NCBI GenBank assembly: GCA_017995875.1
Contig: JAGOIB010000124.1
Span: 1-6,230, forward strand
From: Saprospiraceae bacterium
Lineage (GTDB): Bacteria > Bacteroidota > Bacteroidia > Chitinophagales > Saprospiraceae
Direction: 5' to 3'
DNA length: 6,230 bases
The notes under the pieces: model-generated
The model's input: the letters and a program-made list of their open reading frames with translations, nothing else
Told to the model about the DNA's origin: nothing
Database searches by the model: none
Position numbers and translations under genes: made by a program
Shown here: positions 1 to 6,211 of the stretch, piece by piece
Layout of the letters: every line of letters starts with the position of its first letter
How positions within the stretch are numbered: position 1 is the first letter of the stretch

Positions 1-131
1 AGGGTCATGGTGCCCTTCTTGATTTCGACCAGAAAATCTTCGGTAATAGCTAGCACAGGGTTGGTGTGGATGGCCCCTGCAACAATATTGAGATGCTTTA
101 ATAAATCACCTGATGAGACTTTAAATTCCAT
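1..131 (-). CDS. dnaN: DNA polymerase III sliding clamp (beta subunit), N-terminal fragment
   Basis: Reading leftward from the ATG at 131-129, the minus strand is open for 43 codons to the window edge. The product begins MEFKVSSGDLLKHLNIVAGA and continues with a TNPVLAITEDFLVEI stretch (residues 24-38). This matches the start of the bacterial beta clamp: the first strand, an LL(K)xLxxVxGxI helix, then NPVLPILEDFL in most Bacteroidota homologues. The clamp is a ring-shaped dimer that encircles DNA and tethers the replicative polymerase. Only about a tenth of the usual 370-odd residues is present; the rest lies beyond the left edge. The gene is transcribed away from the M16 gene. No Shine-Dalgarno sequence precedes the ATG, as is usual in this phylum. 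The identification rests on recognising the N-terminal sequence, not on a search. Confidence 0.85.
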   Translation of the reverse strand, partial: MEFKVSSGDLLKHLNIVAGAIHTNPVLAITEDFLVEIKKGTMT

Positions 132-190
132 GTAATTGGTTTGTTTTATAAGATGCCTGGTATTTGACTTAGATGTAAGTCCATAAACAG

Positions 191-224
191 CAAAGTTAAC
201 AGGACTGTGCAGAATTACATCAAA
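191..224 (-). promoter_or_regulatory. Candidate dnaN promoter (Bacteroidota TTTG / TAnnTTTG type)
   Basis: On the minus strand TAACTTTG (198 to 191) fits the Bacteroidota -7 consensus TAnnTTTG exactly. A TTTG (224 to 221) lies 22 bases upstream, within the 17-23 base spacing known for this class. Transcription would start near 184-186, giving a dnaN leader of about 55 bases. The -33 TTTG sits at the edge of the 215-266 palindrome. This is a consensus match only. Confidence 0.5.
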
Positions 225-266
225 AGGTAAGGGTTCAAAATTTTGAACTCCTACCTTTTCATGTAA
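215..266. repeat. 52-base near-perfect palindrome in the dnaN/M16 divergent spacer
   Basis: The two 26-base arms, 215-240 and 241-266, are reverse complements with no spacer. Twenty-three of 26 positions pair; the exceptions are 221/260 (C/C), 230/251 (A/C) and 232/249 (G/T, a wobble pair in RNA). The centre is CAAAATTTTG (236-245). The inner arms carry AAAAGGTA and TACCTTTT, the outer ends TTACAT and ATGTAA. It lies between two divergent gene starts, so it is not where a terminator of either gene would be. It touches the predicted -33 element of dnaN. It could be an operator, a cruciform-forming site, a bidirectional terminator of unseen transcripts, or the remnant of a small mobile repeat. 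The structure is plain in the sequence; the function is unknown. Confidence 0.85.
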
Positions 267-343
267 AAATCATGAATTTGATTCCGTTTTCAAGTTCTGC
301 CAGCTGGAATAGCATGAAATACTGCTTTCGGCTCCTTTGTGCT

Positions 344-351
344 TACCTTTG
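344..351 (+). promoter_or_regulatory. Candidate -7 promoter box (TACCTTTG) for the M16 gene
   Basis: TACCTTTG fits the Bacteroidota -7 consensus TAnnTTTG exactly and lies 5 bases before the ATG at 357. Initiation about 5-8 bases downstream would give a transcript beginning at or next to the start codon. No clear TTG is found 17-23 bases upstream, so the -33 half is weak or missing. Confidence 0.45.
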
Positions 352-356
352 CACCC

Positions 357-1631
357 ATGGCTCAATCAGTTGAAGCACCCCCCATTCAGGCAATTAAAGA
401 ATTACATCTTCCGGATTATGAATCTATGGTGTTACCCAATGGAATGCGTCTGTATGCACTAAAGGGGGGCTCAGAACCTGTGATGAAAATGGAGTTGGTG
501 TTCAGGGCTGGTGCGAGCTATGAATCCAAATCAGGTGTTGCCGAATTTATGGCCGGGTTAATGTCAGAAGGCACTAAGAGCATGTCTTCAGTGGAGCTTG
601 CCGAAAAAATCGAATCACTTGGTGCTTCAGTGTTTACCAGAGGTGGCGTTGATACGGTAAGGGTCAGATTGCTAACACTTACCAGATATTTTCCGGAACT
701 GATCGGCGTGGTTCAGGAAGTGATCAATGCACCTGCCTTTGATGACAATGAGCTGAAGGTGTATGCAGACAACAAAGTGGAGCGTCTTCAGATAGATCTC
801 AAAAAGAATGAAGTACTCGCTTATCGTCACCTCACAGAAGTTATTTTTGGCCCCAGTCATCCCTATGGTAAAAATGTATTTCCAGAGGATTTTCTTGCCA
901 TCCGCACAGACGATCTCAGAAACCATCATAGCCACCATATCATACCTCAAAAAGGAATGGTGCTGGTGTCCGGTTCTTTTGGTGATAAGGAAATAGAGCT
1001 TATCCATCAGACCATTGGCCAGTGGAATCCTAATCAGAGCAATGGAACCCTGTTGAAAACACCAACGACTTCCGACGAACAGGCCGGGTATCACGAATAT
1101 GATGGTCCACAGAACCACCAGGCGGCTATCCGGATAGGTCGCAGGCTTTTTCCTCAAGCACACCCTGACTTCAATGGCCTATTCGTGCTCAATACTATTT
1201 TAGGAGGGTATTTTGGTAGCAGGTTGATGACAGAAATACGGGAAAATCAAGGCCTTACGTATGGCATTTACTCCAGCGTGGACTCCTTCGCGACAGATGG
1301 ATGTTTCTACATCAGTACTGAGACAGCAACAGACAATACGCAAAAGGTCATAGAGGCGATAAAGAAGGAAGTCGTGAAACTGCAGACTATATTGATACCG
1401 GACGAGGAACTGGACATGGCACGAAACTATCTGATGGGGCATCTAATGACCCAGATTGACGGACCTTTCTCAACCCTGGATTTTATTAAGTCCCTGAAAA
1501 TCGAGTTTTTAGAAGACAGTTCATTTAAAGGCACGGTGGATACAATCCAGCAGATCACTTCTGAGAGGTTGAGGGACCTGGCCATCAGGTACCTGGACCT
1601 GGATAATTGGGCTACGATTGTAGTAAAATAG
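357..1631 (+). CDS. M16-family (insulinase/MPP-like) peptidase homologue lacking the HxxEH zinc motif
   Basis: The 424-residue product has the two-domain M16 fold. An N-terminal domain (about 25-165) opens with LPNGMRLYALKGG and RAGASYESKSGVAEFMAGL; the second domain (about 170-370) carries ILGGYFGSRLMTEIRENQGL. The motif that should read HxxEH (GVAHFLEH in active enzymes) is replaced by E63-F-M-A66-G67, so no zinc can be held there. The glycine-rich loop (283-284) and the R295...Y302 pair, which bind substrate in M16 pairs, are kept. Non-catalytic M16 subunits of this design work with an HxxEH-bearing partner; none lies in the window. No signal peptide is visible, so it is probably cytoplasmic. 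I prefer ATG 357 over the in-frame GTG at 339, because that longer start would place the TACCTTTG promoter box inside the gene; the upstream in-frame stop is at 315-317. The substrate is unknown. Confidence 0.85.
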   Translation: MAQSVEAPPIQAIKELHLPDYESMVLPNGMRLYALKGGSEPVMKMELVFRAGASYESKSGVAEFMAGLMSEGTKSMSSVELAEKIESLGASVFTRGGVDTVRVRLLTLTRYFPELIGVVQEVINAPAFDDNELKVYADNKVERLQIDLKKNEVLAYRHLTEVIFGPSHPYGKNVFPEDFLAIRTDDLRNHHSHHIIPQKGMVLVSGSFGDKEIELIHQTIGQWNPNQSNGTLLKTPTTSDEQAGYHEYDGPQNHQAAIRIGRRLFPQAHPDFNGLFVLNTILGGYFGSRLMTEIRENQGLTYGIYSSVDSFATDGCFYISTETATDNTQKVIEAIKKEVVKLQTILIPDEELDMARNYLMGHLMTQIDGPFSTLDFIKSLKIEFLEDSSFKGTVDTIQQITSERLRDLAIRYLDLDNWATIVVK

Positions 1632-1679
1632 GCGCTCAGCACGTAACAAACCATTATAAAACCCCTGAAATTTCCTTTA

Positions 1680-1718
1680 TTTTGGAAAAAAACGGTTTCT
1701 TTGTAGCCCTTTTGGAAA
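1680..1718. repeat. Direct repeat TTTTGGAAA x2 upstream of mreB
   Basis: TTTTGGAAA occurs at 1680-1688 and again at 1710-1718, exactly 30 bases apart, in the 196-base spacer between the M16 gene and mreB. The spacing is near three helical turns, as for paired regulator sites, but the region is AT-rich and chance is possible. The rest of the spacer shows no gene, no convincing terminator and no exact TAnnTTTG box. Confidence 0.3.
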
Positions 1719-1827
1719 CAGTGCGGAATCGACCCATGCGAATACACCGGCATTAAAGGAAAAAAAACATCATTAACTAATTTGCTTTTGAGCACCAATA
1801 GCCGGACAGGCAAGTCATTTTAGGGTC

Positions 1828-2859
1828 ATGAAATTATTCAGTCTTTTTGTACAGGAAATTGCCATAGATCTTGGGACAGCCAACACGCTGATCATCCAGG
1901 ATGGGAACATTGTCATTGATGAGCCGTCTATAATTGCTATTGATACCCGTACCGGCCAGACGATTGCTGTAGGCACACGTGCCATGCAGATGCACGAAAA
2001 AACCCACCAGTTTATCAAGACTATCAGACCGCTTAAAGACGGTGTGATTGCAGACTTCCAGGCAGCCGAAAATATGATTGAGGGGATGATCAATATGATC
2101 GGAACCAAGCGGAGATTTTTCACCCACCTCAAAATGGTGGTCTGCATACCAAGTGGTATCACGGAAGTTGAAAAGCGCGCAGTGTTTGATTCTGCTGATC
2201 ACGTTGACTCAAAAGAGACATTCCTCATTTTTGAACCGATGGCAGCAGCACTCGGTATCGGACTTGACGTGGAAGAGCCTGTGGGCAATATGATCATCGA
2301 TATCGGAGGAGGTACCACAGAAATCGCGGTAATAGCGCTTTCCGGAATTGTGACTGACCAGAGTATCCGCACAGCAGGTGATGAGTTTACCCAAAACATC
2401 GTAGACTATCTCAAACGCAATCAAAACATCCTGATCGGTGAGCGTACAGCCGAACAGATCAAGATACATGTTGGCTCAGCGCTGAAACAACTGGATAATG
2501 CACCCCCGGATTTTGCTGTCAATGGGCGTGACCTTATTACAGGTATACCAAGACAAATCACTATCAATTATGCTGAGGTAGCTGAGGCCCTTGATGAGTC
2601 CGTTAATGCCATTGAAGAAGCTATCCTGAAGGCATTGGAAAACACTCCTCCTGAACTTGCTTCCGATATCTACAAGACAGGATTATACCTGACAGGAGGT
2701 GGTGCATTGCTGAGAGGGTTGGATAAACGGATTTCAAGAATTACCAAACTCCCCGTCCACATTGCAGACGAACCCTTGCGCGCCGTAGTTCGTGGCACAG
2801 GAATCGCCTTGAAAAACACAGATCGTTTTTCTTTCCTGATCGACAGGAAGCGTGTATAA
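1828..2859 (+). CDS. mreB: Rod shape-determining protein MreB (bacterial actin)
   Basis: This 343-residue protein is full length for MreB, an ATP-binding actin homologue that forms membrane-bound filaments and directs the cell-wall elongation machinery. The ATPase motifs are in order and intact: phosphate-1 D14-LGTANT, the catalytic Glu region FEPMAAALG (E136), phosphate-2 D158-IGGGTTE, and the adenosine motif LTGGGALLRG (288-297). The N-terminus MKLFSLFVQE can form an amphipathic membrane-binding helix, and F97-F98 falls where MreB has its hydrophobic membrane loop. AVVRGTGIALKN (319-330) is the typical C-terminal signature. Strong HMEKTH-region similarity (RAMQMHEKTHQFIKTIRPL, 51-69) separates it from other actin-fold proteins such as DnaK or FtsA. 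The ATG at 1828 gives the usual MreB N-terminus; the nearby AGGG is only two bases away, too close for a normal ribosome site. It is the first gene of the mreBCD-mrdA cluster. Confidence 0.97.
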   Translation: MKLFSLFVQEIAIDLGTANTLIIQDGNIVIDEPSIIAIDTRTGQTIAVGTRAMQMHEKTHQFIKTIRPLKDGVIADFQAAENMIEGMINMIGTKRRFFTHLKMVVCIPSGITEVEKRAVFDSADHVDSKETFLIFEPMAAALGIGLDVEEPVGNMIIDIGGGTTEIAVIALSGIVTDQSIRTAGDEFTQNIVDYLKRNQNILIGERTAEQIKIHVGSALKQLDNAPPDFAVNGRDLITGIPRQITINYAEVAEALDESVNAIEEAILKALENTPPELASDIYKTGLYLTGGGALLRGLDKRISRITKLPVHIADEPLRAVVRGTGIALKNTDRFSFLIDRKRV

Positions 2860-2906
2860 TGCCCTCCGGTAAAGTCTCTCCTTAGACCTATCTTCGTCCT
2901 GGTACA

Positions 2907-3719
2907 ATGAACAACCTTCTTCAGTTTGTCATCAGGTATTCTGCCTTTCTGTTGTTTCTACTGCTTGAAGTAGTAGCGCTCATTCTTGTCGTGCGGTATA
3001 ATGAAAATCAGCAGTCCATTTTTGCCAATTCCTCTTCCATTCTTTCCGGCAAATTATACAAGTTGGCAGATGATGCAGTTCATTACAACCATCTGCAGGT
3101 CACTGTTGATAGCCTGTCTGCCTACAATGCCAAGTTGGAAGAACGAATATTTAACCTTGAGCGCAGCATTCAAAAACTGCTCCCGGCGGATAAACCCCTT
3201 GATAGTTGTATCCTCGAGCCATTTAAAATAATTGATGCACAGGTCATCAACAATTCGATCAATCAACGCAATAATCATTTTACGATTGACAGAGGTTCTA
3301 AAGACAGCATTCGTGCCGGCATGGGGGTCATCAGTCCGCACGGTATTGCGGGTATCATAGACCAGGTAGGCGAAAATTATTCTGTAGCGATATCGGTGCT
3401 GCACAGTGCTGCACGCATCAGCGCTTCTATAAAGCGAAATGAATATTTTGGTTCGCTGGTTTGGAAAGAGGTTGATCCCGGACATATGATTCTGGAAGCT
3501 ATACCGAGGCAAGCAGATATCCTGGTAGGCGATACGATTATCACGAGTGGTTTCTCCTTTATTTATCCAAAGGGGATTTTTATCGGAACTGTAGAACGAT
3601 TCTGGACAGAAGGCGGCAGTAATTATTATACTATTGAAGTCCGGCTGCATGAGGATATAGCACGGCTCAACAGGGTCTTTGTAATCGATTTTACCGAAAA
3701 CGAACTGACGACAGAATGA
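2907..3719 (+). CDS. mreC: Rod shape-determining protein MreC
   Basis: MreC is a bitopic membrane protein that binds PBP2 in the periplasm and switches on the RodA-PBP2 wall synthase. The 270-residue product has a short cytoplasmic start, one membrane segment (about 11-29, AFLLFLLLEVVALILVV), a helical and probably coiled-coil stretch (about 58-92), then the double beta-barrel domain (about 110-262). Family hallmarks are FTIDRGSKDSIRAGMGVI (125-142), GIAGIIDQVGENYSVAISV (146-164) and ITSGFSFIYPKGIFIGTV (212-229). It is shorter than the E. coli protein (367) because it lacks a long C-terminal tail; about 270-290 residues is normal in Bacteroidota. It lies 47 bases after mreB with no terminator between, and its stop overlaps the mreD start (ATGA, 3716-3719), which suggests one operon and translational coupling. 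Confidence 0.94.
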   Translation: MNNLLQFVIRYSAFLLFLLLEVVALILVVRYNENQQSIFANSSSILSGKLYKLADDAVHYNHLQVTVDSLSAYNAKLEERIFNLERSIQKLLPADKPLDSCILEPFKIIDAQVINNSINQRNNHFTIDRGSKDSIRAGMGVISPHGIAGIIDQVGENYSVAISVLHSAARISASIKRNEYFGSLVWKEVDPGHMILEAIPRQADILVGDTIITSGFSFIYPKGIFIGTVERFWTEGGSNYYTIEVRLHEDIARLNRVFVIDFTENELTTE

Positions 3720-4240
3720 ACACAGAATCGATCAAGCATATCATCCGGGCGATGCTCATTTTGCTGGTACAGGTACTGGTGTTAAAACGTATCGGACTAG
3801 GCAGTTCATGGATCTGGATGCATGGAAATATTTTTATCTATCCTGTCATCGTTCTACTATTGCCCTTCAGGCTGTCACGCCATTATGTGATTGTGATAGG
3901 TTTTCTGCTCGGGCTCCTGATCGATATGTTTTACGACACCATTGGCGTACATGCTTTTGCTTTGACTGCAACAGCGTATGCCAGGGGATTACTTCTCTCC
4001 TACCTTGAACCCAGGGGCGGGTATCAGCTTTCTATGAGTCCTACACAATATTCCATGGGACTCAACTGGTTGGTGACGTATACATCTTTGTGCATGGCTA
4101 TTCATACTTTTTTATTTTTCACTGCTGAGATTTTCACTTTCGTGTATATAGGACAGATCCTGTTGAATTCCCTGGTTACTTTTTTTCTGAGCATGGCAGT
4201 GATCATGGTGTATCATTTGCTCTTTAATCCAAAGACATAA
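3716..4240 (+). CDS. mreD: Rod shape-determining protein MreD
   Basis: MreD is a small polytopic inner-membrane protein of the elongasome that works with MreC to control PBP2. The 174-residue product is hydrophobic, with about five or six membrane segments (roughly 9-23, 38-51, 57-72, 78-96, 116-137 and 141-168). The most telling part is GFLLGLLIDMFYDTIGVHAF (62-81), matching the G-x-x-x-G-L-x-x-D signature of MreD around the third membrane segment. MreD diverges fast, so the call rests on that motif, the topology, the length and the position between mreC and mrdA. The start codon overlaps the mreC stop by four bases and the stop shares one base with the mrdA start (TAATG), so translation is probably coupled across all three genes. 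Confidence 0.92.
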   Translation: MNTESIKHIIRAMLILLVQVLVLKRIGLGSSWIWMHGNIFIYPVIVLLLPFRLSRHYVIVIGFLLGLLIDMFYDTIGVHAFALTATAYARGLLLSYLEPRGGYQLSMSPTQYSMGLNWLVTYTSLCMAIHTFLFFTAEIFTFVYIGQILLNSLVTFFLSMAVIMVYHLLFNPKT

Positions 4241-6093
4241 TGCTCAAGGATCGTCAGACGAACAGGACACTTTGGATTCAGCGGGTTATCATTGCCGCTG
4301 CACTGATACTCATCTTTCAGACAGGTTGGCTACAGCTGGTAGATCCAACCTACGGTCAAAGGGCTGATCGCACAACGCTCGTAAGACGAACATTATACCC
4401 TGGTCGCGGACTTATCATGGACCGCACGGGACACCTGATGGTGCACAATATTCCGGTTTACGATCTCAAAGTTATTTACAACCAGGTACCAAAGAATATT
4501 GATACCAACTTACTCTGCAAGTTGCTTGAAATCGATAAAGCATCGTATAAAGAGAGGATGGAAAAAGACTGGAAATCCCTTCGATATTCCAAGTCGGTTC
4601 CATTTGATTTTATGGAGCACATACCAGCGAGTAAATTTCAATACGTACAGGAATACCTTCACCTTTTTCCCGGGTTCTATGGTGAACTTCGCAGTGCACG
4701 TGGTTATTTTGAAAATCATAGTGCGCATGTACTCGGCTATATGTCTGAAGTAGATCAAAAAAAGATAGATGAGTCCGATGGCATTTATTCGCTCGGTGAC
4801 TTTTGTGGTTCAACAGGTGTTGAGAGTTTTTATGAAGCAAGCTTGCGAGGGTCGAAAGGCTCTTCATATGTACTTAAGGACAATCTGGGTCGTGAAATCG
4901 AAAGCCTTGATGAGGGTCGTCATGATTCATTAGCTGTTTCAGGAGACAATCTTATCCTGACTTTAGATCATATACTCCAGGAATACGGACAGCAATTATT
5001 ACAAAACAAAAGAGGGAGCATTGTTGCCATCGAACCAGCCACAGGTGAAATTCTAGCTATGGTGAGTTCGCCGGGGTATGATCCAAATGAATTGTCTATT
5101 TCAAGATCAAGGGGTGTAGCATTTACAACATTACAAAATGATACATTAAAACCACTTTTTGACCGCTCTGTCATGGCGATGTACCCTCCGGGATCCATCT
5201 TCAAACCAATACTTGCGTTGGCGGCTATGCAGGAAGGTGTCCTGGATGAAAACAGAACAATTACTTGTAATGGGGCCTATTATTCAGGAGGATTAAAACG
5301 GGGATGTCACAATCACCCTTCTGCGCACAATGTGGCTGCTGCAATTCAATACTCGTGTAACACCTATTTTTTCACAGTGTATAAAGAAGTGATTGATATC
5401 TCCGGATACACCATACCGGAAATAGGTATGCGTAAACTCAATGGAATGCTTTCGGAGTTTGGATTGGGCCACAAGATCAGTATAGATGTGCCGGGAGAAA
5501 AATCAGGCAATCTTCCGGGTCCCAGTTATTTCGATCAGGTCTATGGAGCAGGAAAATGGAGATCCCCCTATATTTTGTCAATGGGTATTGGCCAGGGCGA
5601 GCTTCAGTTGACCACCTTGCAGATGGCCCATGCGGCAGCTATCATTGCAAATGAAGGAACCTATACTGATCCACATATGCTCAAATCAAGAGTTCCTGCA
5701 GGAGAAGCTCCACATGCAGAGTTTTATCCAAGGCGCAGGGTGTCTATTGACTACAGATATTTTGAACCGGTGATAGAAGGGATGAGTGGTGCCGTTAGGG
5801 CGGGTACAGCAACATTAGCCTATATACCTGACATAGAAGTTTGTGGTAAAACGGGTACCTCTGAAAACCCGCATGGAGAGGACCACTCTGTTTTCTTTGG
5901 TTTTGCACCAAGAGACCAGCCGAAAATAGCTATTGCTGTATATATTGAAAATGCAGGTTGGGGAGGAAGTTTTGCAACCCCTGTCGGAGGGCTCATCATA
6001 GAAAAATATCTACGTGGTGAGATTTCGGAAGGTCGGAAATGGATTGAGACGAGGATGTTGGAGGCGGATTTGATACATAAGCCGAAAAGTTAG
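4240..6093 (+). CDS. mrdA: Penicillin-binding protein 2 (peptidoglycan D,D-transpeptidase of the elongasome)
   Basis: This 617-residue class B PBP crosslinks new peptidoglycan during lateral growth, paired with the RodA glycosyltransferase. In order: one membrane anchor (about 16-33); the non-catalytic N-terminal pedestal with PGRGLIMDRTGHLMVHNIPVY (54-74), RGYFENHSAHVLGYMSEV (154-171) and GSTGVESFYEASLRGSKG (190-207); and the transpeptidase domain (about 258-590). The active site is complete: nucleophile S319 in PPGSIFKP (S319xxK322), S372-C-N374, and K537-T-G539-T. GIGQGELQLT (449-458) is a further class B mark. The length is close to E. coli PBP2 (633). Cysteines C343, C356 and C373 with several nearby histidines stand out between the first two motifs. 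It is the last gene of the cluster. A 7-base tandem repeat begins in its final codons. Position after mreCD favours PBP2 over the division enzyme FtsI. Confidence 0.95.
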   Translation: MLKDRQTNRTLWIQRVIIAAALILIFQTGWLQLVDPTYGQRADRTTLVRRTLYPGRGLIMDRTGHLMVHNIPVYDLKVIYNQVPKNIDTNLLCKLLEIDKASYKERMEKDWKSLRYSKSVPFDFMEHIPASKFQYVQEYLHLFPGFYGELRSARGYFENHSAHVLGYMSEVDQKKIDESDGIYSLGDFCGSTGVESFYEASLRGSKGSSYVLKDNLGREIESLDEGRHDSLAVSGDNLILTLDHILQEYGQQLLQNKRGSIVAIEPATGEILAMVSSPGYDPNELSISRSRGVAFTTLQNDTLKPLFDRSVMAMYPPGSIFKPILALAAMQEGVLDENRTITCNGAYYSGGLKRGCHNHPSAHNVAAAIQYSCNTYFFTVYKEVIDISGYTIPEIGMRKLNGMLSEFGLGHKISIDVPGEKSGNLPGPSYFDQVYGAGKWRSPYILSMGIGQGELQLTTLQMAHAAAIIANEGTYTDPHMLKSRVPAGEAPHAEFYPRRRVSIDYRYFEPVIEGMSGAVRAGTATLAYIPDIEVCGKTGTSENPHGEDHSVFFGFAPRDQPKIAIAVYIENAGWGGSFATPVGGLIIEKYLRGEISEGRKWIETRMLEADLIHKPKS

Positions 6094-6172
6094 CAGTTAG
6101 CAGTTAGCAGTCTTCAGTCTCCAGTTAGCAGTCTTCAGTCTTCAATTGGCAGTTTGCATTGAATTGTTTGCA
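6089..6172. repeat. Tandem array of 7-base units (GTTAGCA / GTCTTCA)
   Basis: From 6089 the sequence reads in exact 7-base steps: GTTAGCA three times, GTCTTCA, GTCTCCA, GTTAGCA, GTCTTCA twice, ATTGGCA, GTTTGCA (ending at 6158). One degenerate unit (TTGAATT) follows, then an in-phase GTTTGCA (6166-6172). The consensus is GTYNNCA; all ten contiguous units end in CA and nine begin with GT. The array starts inside the last sense codon of mrdA and includes its stop codon (6091-6093). The period of seven and the lack of an open frame argue against coding. I recall similar arrays between genes in Bacteroidota, but cannot confirm this here. Confidence 0.85.
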
Positions 6173-6181
6173 TCCTTTGTT

Positions 6182-6211
6182 ATAGCTCCGTAGGAACGAC
6201 AAATCTTTGCA
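6182..6211. repeat. Possible copy of a dispersed Bacteroidota intergenic repeat
   Basis: ATAGCTCCGTAGGAACGACA followed by AATCTTTGCAG resembles an intergenic element I recall in many Bacteroidota genomes, with the core GCTCCGTAGGAGCGACA. The core forms a small hairpin: GCTCC (6185-6189), loop GTA, GGAAC (6193-6197), with one C/A mismatch where the remembered form pairs fully. The C-rich run 6219-6230 (CCCCCCGACCCC) may belong to a second repeat cut by the window edge. From memory only. Confidence 0.4.

Noticed and set aside
243..271. Plus-strand promoter from TTG 243-245 and TAAAAATC 264-271
   Set aside because: The spacing is acceptable but the -7 half lacks TTTG; the exact TACCTTTG at 344-351 is much better.
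672..1163. Long open frame on the minus strand inside the M16 gene (163 codons)
   Set aside because: It lies wholly opposite a clear M16 coding sequence and its translation shows no family motif or plausible domain.
1671..1688. Hairpin TTTCC...GGAAA after the M16 gene as a terminator
   Set aside because: The stem is only five pairs, AT-rich, and followed by A rather than T residues on the plus strand.
1677..1784. Promoter boxes for mreB (TTATTTTG 1677-1684, TTTCTTTG 1696-1703, TAATTTG 1778-1784)
   Set aside because: Each deviates from TAnnTTTG and none has a TTG at the right distance upstream, so no mreB promoter is annotated. Read-through from the M16 gene is also possible.
3054..3650. 198-codon open frame on the minus strand inside mreC
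   Set aside because: It is opposite well-conserved MreC sequence and its translation resembles no known protein; an antisense shadow is the simpler explanation.
6089..6172. CRISPR array
   Set aside because: Units are 7 bases with no spacers between them, so this is a simple tandem array.
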